Shown here: positions 1 through 8,852 of the stretch, one piece after another
Layout of the letters: every line of letters begins with the position of its first letter
Numbering within the stretch: position 1 is the first letter of the stretch
NCBI RefSeq assembly: GCF_008932295.1
Contig: NZ_WBWA01000002.1
Location: forward strand, 124,001 to 188,000
Direction: 5' to 3'
From: Brucella tritici
Lineage (GTDB): Bacteria; Pseudomonadota; Alphaproteobacteria; Rhizobiales; Rhizobiaceae
DNA length: 64,000 nt
Made by a program: the position numbers and the translations under genes
The notes under the pieces: generated by a model
Databases searched by the model: none
Told to the model about the DNA's origin: nothing
What the model saw: the letters and a program-made list of their open reading frames with translations, nothing else

Positions 1-102
1 CAGCTCAATGCCATCAACGGCTTCAATGGACGGCAGATGCTGGTCACGCGCGATCTTGCCCAGACCGACGATTGCGAGAGCGATGTTCGATTCCGCCGCC
101 AT
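1..102 (-). CDS. Gfo/Idh/MocA-family sugar 1-dehydrogenase, N-terminal fragment
   Basis: Only the first 34 codons lie in the window; the gene runs off the left edge. Translation begins MAAESNIALAIVGLGKIARD, and the GLGKIA loop is the dinucleotide-binding turn of an N-terminal Rossmann fold. The following DQHLPSIE resembles the start of Gfo/Idh/MocA proteins such as bacterial D-galactose/L-arabinose 1-dehydrogenases. Its ATG lies one base after the stop of the GguC-like gene, so the two are surely co-transcribed. Beside a galactofuranose-type transporter, a galactose or arabinose 1-dehydrogenase is the natural guess, but substrate cannot be read from this fragment. Confidence 0.7.
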   Translation of the reverse strand, partial: MAAESNIALAIVGLGKIARDQHLPSIEAVDGIEL

Positions 103-103
103 T

Positions 104-1096
104 TCAGAGTGCCTTCACGACAACGTTTTCGGCCGCCGCCTGCGCCAGCCTGTTGACCAGCGGATAGCGGAATGGCTTGGCGGAAATCTCGAACTGGTCA
201 CCAGCTTCCGTCTTCACGCCCTCCGAAAAAGACAAGGTTGCCGTGCCGAAGAAATGGACATGAATATCGCCCGGACGGCGGAACAGCCCATATTTGAAAT
301 GATGGTGTTCCAGATTGGCAATCGTGTGCGACATGTTCGCTTCGCCCGACAGGAACGGCTTTTCGAAGATCACCTCATTGCCGCGACGAATGCGCGAAAC
401 GCCTTCCACGTGGTCAGGCAACGCTCCCACATAAAGCTCCGGCCCCAACGACGCCTGACGCAGCTTGGAATGGGCAAGCCAGAGATAGTTCTGCTTCTCG
501 GTCACATGGTCGGAAAATTCATTGGCAAGGCAGAAGCCGAGCCGGAACGGCGTACCGTCCGGGCCAATCATATAGATGCCTGCAAGCTCCGGCTCTTCGC
601 CGCCGTCTTCGGCGAAGGAAGGCGAAACCAGTTCGCCGCCGGTCGCGACCAGCGCGGAACCATCACCCTTGTAGAACCATTCCGGCTGCACGCCGGTCTC
701 GCCCGGCTTCGGTTTGCCACCTTCGACACCCATCAGGAACATGCGCATGGAATCGGTTGGCTTTTCGGCAGCCTGCGCCGCCTTGTGCATCTTGTCGCGG
801 CCATCGGCGGAGCCCAGATGCGTCAAACCAGTACCGGCAACGATGAGATGTGCCGGATCGGCATGTGTAATCGGCAGGCCGACACGGCCCGCAGCCAGAG
901 CAGCGTCAATATCGACCGCCTCGCCCTTACCGCTGCGTGCGACTTGCTCCTCAAGGCTGATACCCGCTGCAATTGCCGCCGTGGCCAGCTCATAGGTCGT
1001 TGCCACGCCCTTGACGACATGCGCCGCTCCCTCACCATTGCAGGCAGCCACACGCATTTCTCCGCTTTCATCGCGGAACTGGACCAGACGTAACAT
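104..1096 (-). CDS. GguC/AraD1-family protein (FAH superfamily), sugar-acid metabolism
   Basis: A 330-residue protein related to GguC/AraD1, members of the fumarylacetoacetate-hydrolase (FAH) superfamily that act on, or are linked to, sugar acids from galactose and arabinose oxidation. The second half carries FAH-like acidic/His stretches (AELAGIYMIGPDG region, GNEVIFEKPFLSGE). Starts exist further upstream, but ATG at 1096 is preceded by GGGAGG at ideal distance and gives the family-like MLRLVQFRDE start. It is transcribed away from ytfQ and followed at once by a Gfo/Idh dehydrogenase gene. I infer a role in oxidative (non-phosphorylated) aldose catabolism; the exact reaction (dehydratase, lyase or accessory) is not shown by sequence. 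Confidence 0.82.
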   Translation of the reverse strand: MLRLVQFRDESGEMRVAACNGEGAAHVVKGVATTYELATAAIAAGISLEEQVARSGKGEAVDIDAALAAGRVGLPITHADPAHLIVAGTGLTHLGSADGRDKMHKAAQAAEKPTDSMRMFLMGVEGGKPKPGETGVQPEWFYKGDGSALVATGGELVSPSFAEDGGEEPELAGIYMIGPDGTPFRLGFCLANEFSDHVTEKQNYLWLAHSKLRQASLGPELYVGALPDHVEGVSRIRRGNEVIFEKPFLSGEANMSHTIANLEHHHFKYGLFRRPGDIHVHFFGTATLSFSEGVKTEAGDQFEISAKPFRYPLVNRLAQAAAENVVVKAL

Positions 1097-1426
1097 TAAA
1101 CCTCCCATTTTCCGCATACCCATTGCGGAATTCACCCCGACCGCTTGAAAAACACCATAAGGCGCCAATTTACGGTTCGTGTTATTAATATGACTATTTT
1201 GCCGTAACCCGCTTTGTCAAGCAAGCTGATGCCCCTCTAGGCGCAGTTCACGAAGAGCAGATGGGCACAGCGAACACAAACCATTGTTTTATATTTATAA
1301 ATGGGAATATTGCCCGTTTGTCGCACCGGCATTTTGTTGGGAAATGTCGAAAGGCGCTTGCCATAAAGTAATATTATATGCTTCATAAATGCGAAGGCCG
1401 GGAGGGCCTTATTGGGAGGAACTATC
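1097..1426. promoter_or_regulatory. Divergent promoter region between gguC-like gene and ytfQ
   Basis: This 330-bp AT-richer spacer separates two divergent transcription units of the same sugar pathway and must hold both promoters. A hairpin with arms AAGGCC (1394-1399) and GGCCTT (1405-1410) sits just before the ytfQ ribosome-binding site GGGAGGA (1414-1420). AT-rich imperfect palindromes near 1180-1195 and 1366-1380 are candidate sites for the FCD regulator at 6096, an inference only. No coding sequence is evident. Confidence 0.5.
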
Positions 1427-2398
1427 ATGAAACGCAGTTTGACGGTCCTGACGGCCGCCCTGATCTCTGCATCGTCTTTTGCCCTGATTTCGAGCGCATC
1501 CGCTGCATCACTGACGGTTGGCTTTTCGCAGATCGGTTCGGAATCGGGCTGGCGTGCCGCAGAAACGGCCTTGACCAAGCAGGAAGCCGAAAAGCGCGGC
1601 TACACGCTGAAATTCGCCGATGCCCAACAGAAGCAGGAAAACCAGATCAAGGCCGTTCGCGGCTTCATCGCTCAAGGGGTCGATGCAATCCTCATCGCAC
1701 CGGTGGTCTCCACGGGTTGGGACGCCGTTCTGAAGGAAGCCAAGGAAGCCGAAATTCCGGTCGTCCTGCTCGACCGTCAGATCGATTCACCGGAAGACCT
1801 TTATCTGACCGCCGTTACCTCCGATCAGGTTCATGAAGGCAAGGTCGCCGGCGACTGGCTGGTGAAGGATGTGGGCGACAAGCCGTGCAATGTGGTTGAG
1901 CTTCAGGGCACCACCGGCTCCTCGCCCGCCATCAACCGCAAGAAGGGCTTTGAAGACGCCATCAAGGGTCACGACAACATCAAGATTTCCCGCTCGCAGA
2001 CGGGTGACTTCACCCGCACCAAGGGCAAGGAAGTCATGGAAAGCTTCATCAAGGCCGAGGGTGGCGGCAAGAACATCTGCGCCGTCTACGCTCATAATGA
2101 CGATATGGCTGTCGGCGCCATTCAGGCGATCAAGGAAGCTGGCTTGAAGCCGGGCACCGAGATCAAGATCGTGTCGATCGACTCCGTGCCGGACATCTTC
2201 CAGGCCATGGCGAACGGCGAAGCCAACGCGACCGTCGAACTGACGCCGAACATGGCAGGCCCGGCCTTCGACGCGATTGAAGCCTTCAAGGACAAGGGCA
2301 CCGTTCCGCCGAAGTGGATCCAGACGGAGTCGAAGCTCTACACGCAGGCTGACGACCCGAAGGCCGTCTATGAAGCCAAGAAGGGTCTCGGCTACTGA
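1427..2398 (+). CDS. ytfQ: Galactofuranose-type ABC transporter substrate-binding protein YtfQ
   Basis: Periplasmic sugar-binding protein of 323 residues, first gene of a four-gene importer. Residues 1-27 are a classic Sec signal ending ISSASAAS. The mature part follows the LacI/RbsB-like type I fold, with YtfQ-like stretches (TVGFSQIGSESGWR, VVELQGTTGSSPAINRKKGF, YAHNDDMAVGAIQAIKEAG). ATG 1427 is chosen because GGGAGGA precedes it and the signal peptide then begins with MKRS. Gene order Q-R-T-YjfF matches the E. coli galactofuranose transporter, so galactofuranose or a related aldose is the likely ligand. The neighbouring dehydrogenase and GguC genes fit uptake followed by oxidation. Confidence 0.9.
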   Translation: MKRSLTVLTAALISASSFALISSASAASLTVGFSQIGSESGWRAAETALTKQEAEKRGYTLKFADAQQKQENQIKAVRGFIAQGVDAILIAPVVSTGWDAVLKEAKEAEIPVVLLDRQIDSPEDLYLTAVTSDQVHEGKVAGDWLVKDVGDKPCNVVELQGTTGSSPAINRKKGFEDAIKGHDNIKISRSQTGDFTRTKGKEVMESFIKAEGGGKNICAVYAHNDDMAVGAIQAIKEAGLKPGTEIKIVSIDSVPDIFQAMANGEANATVELTPNMAGPAFDAIEAFKDKGTVPPKWIQTESKLYTQADDPKAVYEAKKGLGY

Positions 2399-2467
2399 TC
2401 CTCTCGTCCTCGGGCCGCGTTTGTCGCGGCCCGGAATGACCTTTGCAAAATGCAATGGAAGACTGCC

Positions 2468-4015
2468 ATGGCTGCAAAAGACGCTCCATCGGCGGCCGCA
2501 ATGCCGCTTCTTGAAGCCCGTTCGATCACCAAATCCTTTCTGGGCGTGACCGCGCTCGACCATGTCGATTTCATGCTCAACCGGGGTGAAATCCATGCAT
2601 TGCTTGGCGAAAACGGCGCTGGCAAATCCACGCTCATCAAGATATTGACCGGCGCCTATCATGGCTTCGACGGTTCGATCCTGCTTGAGGGCCAGCCGAT
2701 TGCGCCCGCCTCCGTGGCGGAAGCGCAGACGCTTGGCATCGGCACAGTCTATCAGGAGGTCAACCTTCTCGAAAATCTGACGGTTGCACAGAACCTGTTT
2801 CTGGGACGCCAGCCGAAACGTTTCGGACTGGTTGACCAAGGCCGGATGGAAAAGGATGCGGCGAACCTTCTTTCCCGCTACGGCCTCAGCATCGATGTCG
2901 GTGCGCCTCTGTCCGCCTATTCGGTCGCCATCCGGCAGATCATTGCGATCGCGCGCGCCGTCGACCTTTCGGGCAAGGTACTGGTGCTCGACGAACCGAC
3001 CGCCAGCCTCGACGCACGCGAAGTCGAGATGCTGTTCGGCGTGCTGCGCCAGTTGAAGGCCGAAGGCCTCGGCATCGTCGTCATCACCCATTTTGTGGAT
3101 CAGGTCTATGCCATAGCCGATTGCGCCACCGTGCTGCGCAATGGATGGCTGGTCGGCAGCCGCAACCTGTCGGAACTGCCGCGCACTGATCTGATTTCCA
3201 TGATGCTCGGCCATCAGTTGCAGGAAACCGTGCGTCGCCAGCTCACCGAGGAAGTAAGTCGCGAGACGGTGGCCCCGATCCGCTTTGCAGGCTTCGGCAA
3301 GAAGGGCAGCGTTGCGCCGTTCGATCTCTCGATCAAGCCCGGAGAAGCCGTTGGCATTGCGGGGCTGCTCGGTTCTGGCCGCACCGAAACTGCTCTTTTG
3401 ATGTTCGGCGTCGATCAGACCGATAGTGGCACCTTGACCGTCGACGGAAAGGAAACCAGGCTCCCCTCGCCTGTTGCAGCCATTTCGGAGCGCTTCGCTT
3501 TCTGTCCGGAAGAACGCAAGACAGACGGCATCATCGGTGACTTCTCGATGGCGGAAAACATTGCGCTGGCGGTTCAGGCGAAGCGCGGCTGGTCCAGACC
3601 GATTTCGTCGCGCGAGAAGACGGCGCTTGCGCAGCGCTACATCAAGGCGCTCGATATTCGCCCGCCGGATCCTGACAAGCCGATCAAATTCCTGTCCGGC
3701 GGCAACCAGCAGAAGGCCATACTGGCACGCTGGCTTGCCACCGATCCCCGCCTGCTGATCCTCGATGAACCGACGCGCGGCATCGATATCGGCGCCCATG
3801 CCGAAATCCTGAAGCTCATCGGCGAACTTTGCGCTGAAGGCATGTCTCTGGTCATCATCTCTTCGGAATTCGAGGAGCTTGCCGCCGTCGCCAATCGCGT
3901 CATCGTCCTGTCCGACCGTCGCCATGTGGCGGAACTGAAGGGCGATGAAATCACTGCCGACAATATCGTGCGTGCAATCGCTGAGACCGGAAGCGAAAAG
4001 GAAGCTGCAGCATGA
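2468..4015 (+). CDS. ytfR: Sugar ABC transporter ATP-binding protein YtfR (two ATPase domains)
   Basis: A 515-residue duplicated ATPase of the carbohydrate uptake transporter-2 class. The first half has Walker A GENGAGKST and Walker B VLVLDEPTASLD, with a degenerate signature. The second half has a degenerate P-loop (GLLGSGRTE), an intact signature LSGGNQQKAILAR and Walker B LLILDEPTRGID; this asymmetry is normal for RbsA/YtfR proteins. An in-frame ATG at 2450 exists, but 2468 has GGAAGA at good spacing. The stop overlaps the next start (ATGA). It energises import through YtfT and YjfF. Confidence 0.88.
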   Translation: MAAKDAPSAAAMPLLEARSITKSFLGVTALDHVDFMLNRGEIHALLGENGAGKSTLIKILTGAYHGFDGSILLEGQPIAPASVAEAQTLGIGTVYQEVNLLENLTVAQNLFLGRQPKRFGLVDQGRMEKDAANLLSRYGLSIDVGAPLSAYSVAIRQIIAIARAVDLSGKVLVLDEPTASLDAREVEMLFGVLRQLKAEGLGIVVITHFVDQVYAIADCATVLRNGWLVGSRNLSELPRTDLISMMLGHQLQETVRRQLTEEVSRETVAPIRFAGFGKKGSVAPFDLSIKPGEAVGIAGLLGSGRTETALLMFGVDQTDSGTLTVDGKETRLPSPVAAISERFAFCPEERKTDGIIGDFSMAENIALAVQAKRGWSRPISSREKTALAQRYIKALDIRPPDPDKPIKFLSGGNQQKAILARWLATDPRLLILDEPTRGIDIGAHAEILKLIGELCAEGMSLVIISSEFEELAAVANRVIVLSDRRHVAELKGDEITADNIVRAIAETGSEKEAAA

Positions 4016-5055
4016 TTGCCCGCATGACCAGAAAACTCAAAAGACTGGCGCCGCAACTGGCCGCCCTTGTGCTCATTCTGGTGGTGAACACCATCATCGC
4101 ACCCGGCTTTCTCGACATTTCCTTCCAGAACGGGCGGCTCTATGGAAGCCTGATCGATATTCTGGTGCGTGCAGCGCCCGTTGCCATTCTGGCGGTTGGC
4201 ATGACGCTGGTAATCGCAACGCGTGGCATCGATCTGTCGGTCGGCGCGGTCATGGCGATCAGCGGTGCTTTTGCCGCATCGCTCATCGTCGCGGGCTATC
4301 CGCTTGCAATCGTCATTCCGGCAGCGCTTGGCGTGGGCCTTCTGTGTGGCTTGTGGAACGGCTTTCTGGTTGCGGTCTTCGATATCCAGCCGATCATCGC
4401 GACGCTTATCCTGATGGTGGCAGGGCGCGGCATCGCACAGCTTATCACCGAAGGCGCGATCCTGACCTTCAACAATGATTCCTTTGCAGCGCTTGGCTCC
4501 GGCTCCTTCCTCAGCATTCCGATCCCGGTCCTGATATGGATTCTGGCCGGTCTGGTCGTGGGCATTGCAGTCCGCACCAGTGCGCTTGGCTTCCTGATCG
4601 AGGCGACCGGGATCAACCGTCGCGCAGCGATGCTGGCGGGGGTCAAGGCCCGCTTTCTCCTGTTCAGCGTCTATGCGGTTTCCGGCGTTGGCGCTGCCCT
4701 TGCAGGGCTTATCGCGGCTGCGGATATTCGCGGCGCGGATGCCAACAATGCCGGGCTGTGGCTTGAACTCGACGCCATTCTGGCCGTCGTCATCGGTGGC
4801 ACCTCGCTCAATGGCGGGCGCTTCTCGATCATGGCCTCGCTGCTCGGTGCGCTCATCATCCAGTCGATCAACACAGGCATCCTGATGGCGGGCTTTCCGC
4901 CGGAATTCAACCTCATCATCAAGGCCGTCATCATCGTGATCGTGCTCACCTTCCAGTCACCGGCCATTGTCCAGCTCATTACCTTCCTGCGCTCGGAACG
5001 CAAGGGCAATGGAGCCAATCCGGTCCACCAAAGCCAGCAGGGAGCACGGCAATGA
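4012..5055 (+). CDS. ytfT: Sugar ABC transporter permease YtfT
   Basis: Inner-membrane permease, 347 residues, of the BPD_transp_2 family. It has 8-10 hydrophobic segments and the family signature AVGMTLVIATRGIDLSVGAVMAISGA. The C-terminal 20 residues are hydrophilic. It starts inside ytfR (4-base overlap) and its end overlaps yjfF by 4 bases, indicating translational coupling. It should form a heterodimeric channel with YjfF. An ATG 12 bases downstream is an alternative start. Length and order match the E. coli ytfT family. Confidence 0.88.
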   Translation: MIARMTRKLKRLAPQLAALVLILVVNTIIAPGFLDISFQNGRLYGSLIDILVRAAPVAILAVGMTLVIATRGIDLSVGAVMAISGAFAASLIVAGYPLAIVIPAALGVGLLCGLWNGFLVAVFDIQPIIATLILMVAGRGIAQLITEGAILTFNNDSFAALGSGSFLSIPIPVLIWILAGLVVGIAVRTSALGFLIEATGINRRAAMLAGVKARFLLFSVYAVSGVGAALAGLIAAADIRGADANNAGLWLELDAILAVVIGGTSLNGGRFSIMASLLGALIIQSINTGILMAGFPPEFNLIIKAVIIVIVLTFQSPAIVQLITFLRSERKGNGANPVHQSQQGARQ

Positions 5056-6068
5056 AAGCACTGCGCAATCTGCCTTTCCTGACCACGGTTGCAATTTTCC
5101 TGCTCGCCTATGCGATCTGCATCGTCCAGTTTCCGAACATGCTGTCGACGCGGGTGATCGGCAACCTTCTGACCGACAATGCCTTCCTCGGCATTGCAGC
5201 CGTCGGCATGACATTCGTGATCCTCTCCGGCGGCATCGACCTGTCGGTCGGTTCGGTCATCGCCTTCACCAGCGTCTTCGTCGCCGTGCTGGTCGGGCAG
5301 CTCGGCGTGCATCCGCTTGTGGCTTTCGCGCTCATACTGGTGATCGCGGCATTGTTCGGGGCGTGGATGGGCATGATGATCCATTTCTTGCGGATTCCAC
5401 CCTTCGTAGCAACGCTTGCGGGCATGTTTCTGGCGCGCGGCGCGGCCTTCCTCATCTCGACGCAATCCGTGCCCATCGCGCATCCGTTTCTCGACACCTT
5501 GCAGGGACTTTATTTCCGCCTGCCGGGCGGCGGCAGGCTGACATTCATCGCCATGGTCATGCTTGCGGTCTTCATTGTCGGCGGCATCATCGCCCATCGC
5601 ACGCGGTTCGGCGCCAATATCTACGCGCTGGGCGGCAACCAACAGTCGGCAGAGCTGATGGGCGTTCCGATTGCCCGCACGACAATCGGCATCTATACGA
5701 TGTCGGGTATCCTTTCCGGCCTCGCCGGGATCGTCTATACGCTTTATACGTCGTCCGGCTATTCGCTGGCGACGGTGGGGGTAGAACTGGACGCCATCGC
5801 TTCGGTGGTGATCGGCGGGACATTGCTGACAGGTGGCGCAGGCCTTGTGGCCGGAACATTCGTCGGCATTCTCATACAGGGGCTGATCCAGACCTACATT
5901 GTTTTCGACGGAACGCTGTCTTCCTGGTGGACGAAAATAGCAATCGGTATATTGCTGTTCCTGTTCATTGCTCTGCAACGAGGACTTGCGTGGTTCTCTG
6001 ATCTAAGGCGCATCCCGAAAAGTGGGAACCGGTTTTCGGGCAAGATGCGCGTTGAAACAAACAGCTAG
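5052..6068 (+). CDS. yjfF: Sugar ABC transporter permease YjfF with a repeat-derived C-terminus
   Basis: Second permease of the importer, 338 residues, with the signature AVGMTFVILSGGIDLSVGSV near residue 55 and multiple membrane segments. It overlaps ytfT by 4 bases. The last ~20 residues (from RRIPKSGNRFSG onward) are encoded by a copy of the genome's palindromic intergenic repeat, and its stop TAG lies at the end of that repeat. The natural end was probably near the SDLR residues at about 6000, with the repeat having extended the frame. This tail is positively charged and cytoplasmic-like and need not disturb transport. Confidence 0.87.
   Translation: MKALRNLPFLTTVAIFLLAYAICIVQFPNMLSTRVIGNLLTDNAFLGIAAVGMTFVILSGGIDLSVGSVIAFTSVFVAVLVGQLGVHPLVAFALILVIAALFGAWMGMMIHFLRIPPFVATLAGMFLARGAAFLISTQSVPIAHPFLDTLQGLYFRLPGGGRLTFIAMVMLAVFIVGGIIAHRTRFGANIYALGGNQQSAELMGVPIARTTIGIYTMSGILSGLAGIVYTLYTSSGYSLATVGVELDAIASVVIGGTLLTGGAGLVAGTFVGILIQGLIQTYIVFDGTLSSWWTKIAIGILLFLFIALQRGLAWFSDLRRIPKSGNRFSGKMRVETNS
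6008..6068. repeat. Mosaic palindromic repeat, copy 1 (inside yjfF 3' end)
   Basis: Outer arms GCGCATC (6008-6014) and GATGCGC (6044-6050) flank an inner imperfect palindrome (CCCGAAAAGTGGGAACCGG then TTTTCGGG), followed by the common tail GTTGAAACAAACAGCTAG. The same core recurs at 47532, 51465 and 63184 among others. It resembles rhizobial RIME and Brucella Bru-RS palindromes (family knowledge). Confidence 0.8.
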
Positions 6069-6095
6069 CCAGGCAACGAATGAAGGAGGCCTGAA

Positions 6096-6821
6096 TTGGG
6101 ATTGCTGGAAACGGCCATAACCGGACGCAAGCGCCATAACAGCCACGCAGTCGTGGTGGGTGAACTGGGCCGTGGCATCGTCGCGGGAACCATTCCCGCA
6201 GGGTCCATCCTTCCGGGAGACCATGAATTGTCGCTGCGCTTCGGCGTTTCCCGCACCGTTCTGCGCGAGGCGATGAAAACCCTTGCCGCCAAGCGCCTCA
6301 TCGAACCCAAGGCCAAGGTTGGCACACGCGTTCTGGGCCATGCAAGCTGGAACTTCTTCGATCCCGACGTGCTGACATGGCGCTTCGAGGCAGGCTTCGA
6401 TGAAGTCTTCGTGGATCATCTGGCCGAAATGCGCATGGCGCTGGAACCGGCAGCCGCAGCGGCCGCAGCAGAGCGTGCCACCAGCGACGAGATTGTCGAA
6501 CTTTACGCGCTCGCCGCCAAGTTCGACGATCCGAACCACACGCCTGAATCCATCGCCAAGGTTGATCTGGAGTTCCATCTGGCCATTGCGCGCATGTCCG
6601 GCAATCCGTTCATGCGCTCGGTCAGCGGATTGATCGAGGCGGCGCTGGCAATCTCGTTCCAGCTTTCGTCTCCGGCCTCATCGCGGGAAGGTATTGCCGA
6701 ATGCGCGGCCAATCACCTGCGCATTGCCCACGCCATTGCGTCGCGTGATCCACAGAAGGCACGCCAGGCCATGGAAAGCGTCATCAAGCTCGGCGTCGAT
6801 CGCATCCGGGATGTGATCTGA
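6096..6821 (+). CDS. GntR-family transcriptional regulator, FCD subclass
   Basis: A 241-residue regulator with an N-terminal winged helix-turn-helix (IPAGSILPGDHELSLRFGVSRTVLREAMKTLAAKRLIE, about residues 28-65) and a C-terminal helical FCD ligand domain (R-E/D-x-H pattern: MRMALEP, VDLEFHLAIA, NHLRIAHAI). The start is TTG 6096, supported by GGAGG at 6085-6089 with a 6-base spacer; no in-frame ATG fits better. It follows yjfF on the same strand and most likely controls the sugar operon, with a sugar acid as plausible effector. Both target and effector are inferences from position. Confidence 0.85.
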   Translation: MGLLETAITGRKRHNSHAVVVGELGRGIVAGTIPAGSILPGDHELSLRFGVSRTVLREAMKTLAAKRLIEPKAKVGTRVLGHASWNFFDPDVLTWRFEAGFDEVFVDHLAEMRMALEPAAAAAAAERATSDEIVELYALAAKFDDPNHTPESIAKVDLEFHLAIARMSGNPFMRSVSGLIEAALAISFQLSSPASSREGIAECAANHLRIAHAIASRDPQKARQAMESVIKLGVDRIRDVI

Positions 6822-6824
6822 AGG

Positions 6825-7247
6825 TTACGATACCTTCAGATCAAACTGCGGCTCGCCGCGCAGCGTATTACTGACCGTGCAGATTTCCTCAGCCATTTCG
6901 GCGAGACGATGCTTTTCGTCGTCGGTCAGATCACCGCCGAAATGGAAGGTGATGTTGAACCGTTCGATACGCGACGGTCCTTCATGCGCCTTGTCGCCCT
7001 TCACTTCCACCCGCACATCGGTCAGCTTTTCCTTCAGTTCGAGCTTGGTTGCGGCAATGCGCGCGCTGAGCGCCATGCAGGCCGCGACCGACGAATAGAT
7101 GAGATCGAGCGGATTGAAGCCCGCTTGACTGACACTCGTAACGAGCTCGACCACGCCGCCGGTCGGCGTGGTGATGACGGGGAGCTTTCCATGCGGCATT
7201 TCTGCGACGGCGCCCGTCTCGCGGGTTCTGACTTTCAGTTCGCTCAT
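6825..7247 (-). CDS. OsmC-family protein
   Basis: A 140-residue OsmC/Ohr-superfamily protein. The two cysteines expected for this thiol-peroxidase fold are present: one in [15 protein letters not shown] (about residue 68) and one in [13 protein letters not shown] near the C-terminus. The start at 7247 has AGGAG upstream and overlaps the stop of the D-aminopeptidase gene by 4 bases. Family members detoxify organic hydroperoxides, but many are uncharacterised. This one belongs to the broad OsmC group rather than clear Ohr. Its coupling to a peptidase gene is unexplained. Confidence 0.85.
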   Translation of the reverse strand: MSELKVRTRETGAVAEMPHGKLPVITTPTGGVVELVTSVSQAGFNPLDLIYSSVAACMALSARIAATKLELKEKLTDVRVEVKGDKAHEGPSRIERFNITFHFGGDLTDDEKHRLAEMAEEICTVSNTLRGEPQFDLKVS

Positions 7248-8806
7248 TCCTGAATTCTCCTGTAGTCCACATGCCGTGCCAGCCAGCAGCCGACGGTCAT
7301 GCCTGTTATCTCGCCTTTGGCATCGCGATGGAAGACAAGTTTCCATTCGCCCGGCGACGGCGCATCCATCGAGCGTTGCACCGGCAGCAGCCAGACATCC
7401 GGCCCCGCCTCATAGAGCGAATACATATCGCTCTTGCCGAGAAATCCTTCAAAGGCCCCGTAAAAAGCACCGCCCTCATTGACGATCAGAAGATCGGCCT
7501 CAAGTTCGTCGCTGCGATAACGCCCCGCAACATCCTGCTTCGCCGCACCTTGCAGGCGTTGCATCGTGAGGCTCAGATTTTCATCCTCACGCGCCAGATG
7601 GATCGTGTCGCCATCGCGGCGGATCGTGGTCATCGAGGAACGCGCTTCGTTCTCGCCCACGACGTCCATCATTTCCGGGCCAGTGCCGAAACGTGCCTTC
7701 ATGCGTCCGCGTCCGGCATCTTCAAGGCTCAGCACGAGGCCGGTTTCATGGTCGAGCCATGAACCGAACCAAGCGGCATCGGCTTCCACCCGCACCGGTT
7801 CCGATGTGGAAACGCCAAGCGCAATATTCATCAGCTTGAAGGCGACGTCGGACGCCCCGCCCTCAAAATTGAACAAAGCGATTGCCGAGAGACGCTCATC
7901 AGCGCAATGCCAGCGCTGGCTGCGCCAGCCGCGCAAAGCACCGCCATGGCCGGTCAGTCGCTTGCCGCCTGTTTCCTCGAATTTGAGGCCAAGACCATAA
8001 GGCGCTGCTGCACCATCGCTGAAAGTCTGCGGTCCGCTCAGGCGACGATAGATTCCATTTTCGTCGTCGCGGGTCGCATCGATGAACTGTTCCCAGGCAA
8101 TCATGTCGTCAAGCGACGCGCAGATGCCGGCATCGCCCATCCAGTGGAGGCGATTGACGGCAGGCAGGAAGCCGCGCACCGTATCGCCCTCATAGCCGAT
8201 GCATTCGTCGAACAGCGCGGTATCGGGGATAAGCTCCGCCGTCTTCATGCCCGCAGGCTGAAAAATGCGTTCCGACAGAAGTTCGATAAGCGTACGGCCT
8301 GTATGCTGCTCGATCAAATCAGCCAGAATGCGGAAATTGCCATTGCAGTAGGAATAATGCGTGCCCGGTGCAAAATGCGTGGTCTTCAGGCGGCGCAGCA
8401 GGCTTTGTGCCTGTTCGGGCATAAAGACGCCTTCCGGATCGGCCCCGCACAGAACCGTCAGCGCCCAGTAGTCACGCAGGCCCGACTGGTTGTTGCACAG
8501 ATCGCGCACGCTGGGACGCTTTTCCGCAAATTTGTCGAGATAGCGGGCAAGCGCATCGTCAAGAACTTCCGGCTCGCCGACACTGTCGAGCAGAACGGCG
8601 CAGGTGAACTGCTTGCTGACGGAGCAGATTGGCATGCGCGTTTCAGGCGTCATCGCCTTGCGCGCGGCAAGATCGGCAAAGCCCCATGCATGGCGCAACA
8701 CGACCTTGCCATCTTTCAGCACCGCGACAGCGCCGCCCGGCCCCTTATAATGCTGCGGAATGGTACGAACGAAGGCTTCAAGCGCTGAAAGATCGAATTT
8801 TGACAT
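7244..8806 (-). CDS. dap: D-aminopeptidase (DAP), serine peptidase S12 family
   Basis: The 520-residue length equals that of the Ochrobactrum anthropi D-aminopeptidase, which releases N-terminal D-amino acids from peptides. The penicillin-recognising fold's catalytic residues sit where that enzyme has them: S62-x-x-K65 (CSVSKQ), Y153-x-N155 (YSYCNGN) and the HGG motif in [10 protein letters not shown] (about residue 287). The C-terminal third forms the two beta-barrel domains (B and C) typical of DAP. No signal peptide is seen, so it is cytoplasmic. It overlaps the OsmC gene by 4 bases, and the DUF72 gene lies 46 bp upstream on the same strand. Confidence 0.93.
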   Translation of the reverse strand: MSKFDLSALEAFVRTIPQHYKGPGGAVAVLKDGKVVLRHAWGFADLAARKAMTPETRMPICSVSKQFTCAVLLDSVGEPEVLDDALARYLDKFAEKRPSVRDLCNNQSGLRDYWALTVLCGADPEGVFMPEQAQSLLRRLKTTHFAPGTHYSYCNGNFRILADLIEQHTGRTLIELLSERIFQPAGMKTAELIPDTALFDECIGYEGDTVRGFLPAVNRLHWMGDAGICASLDDMIAWEQFIDATRDDENGIYRRLSGPQTFSDGAAAPYGLGLKFEETGGKRLTGHGGALRGWRSQRWHCADERLSAIALFNFEGGASDVAFKLMNIALGVSTSEPVRVEADAAWFGSWLDHETGLVLSLEDAGRGRMKARFGTGPEMMDVVGENEARSSMTTIRRDGDTIHLAREDENLSLTMQRLQGAAKQDVAGRYRSDELEADLLIVNEGGAFYGAFEGFLGKSDMYSLYEAGPDVWLLPVQRSMDAPSPGEWKLVFHRDAKGEITGMTVGCWLARHVDYRRIQE

Positions 8807-8852
8807 GATTGCTCGGGCGACTCAGATGAAAATCAACTGTCGCCACGAGGCA

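Noticed and set aside
1787..3925. A 712-codon open frame antisense to ytfQ/ytfR
   Set aside because: It mirrors well-supported transporter genes on the opposite strand, has low-complexity Arg/Asp-rich composition typical of high-GC antisense frames and no ribosome site.
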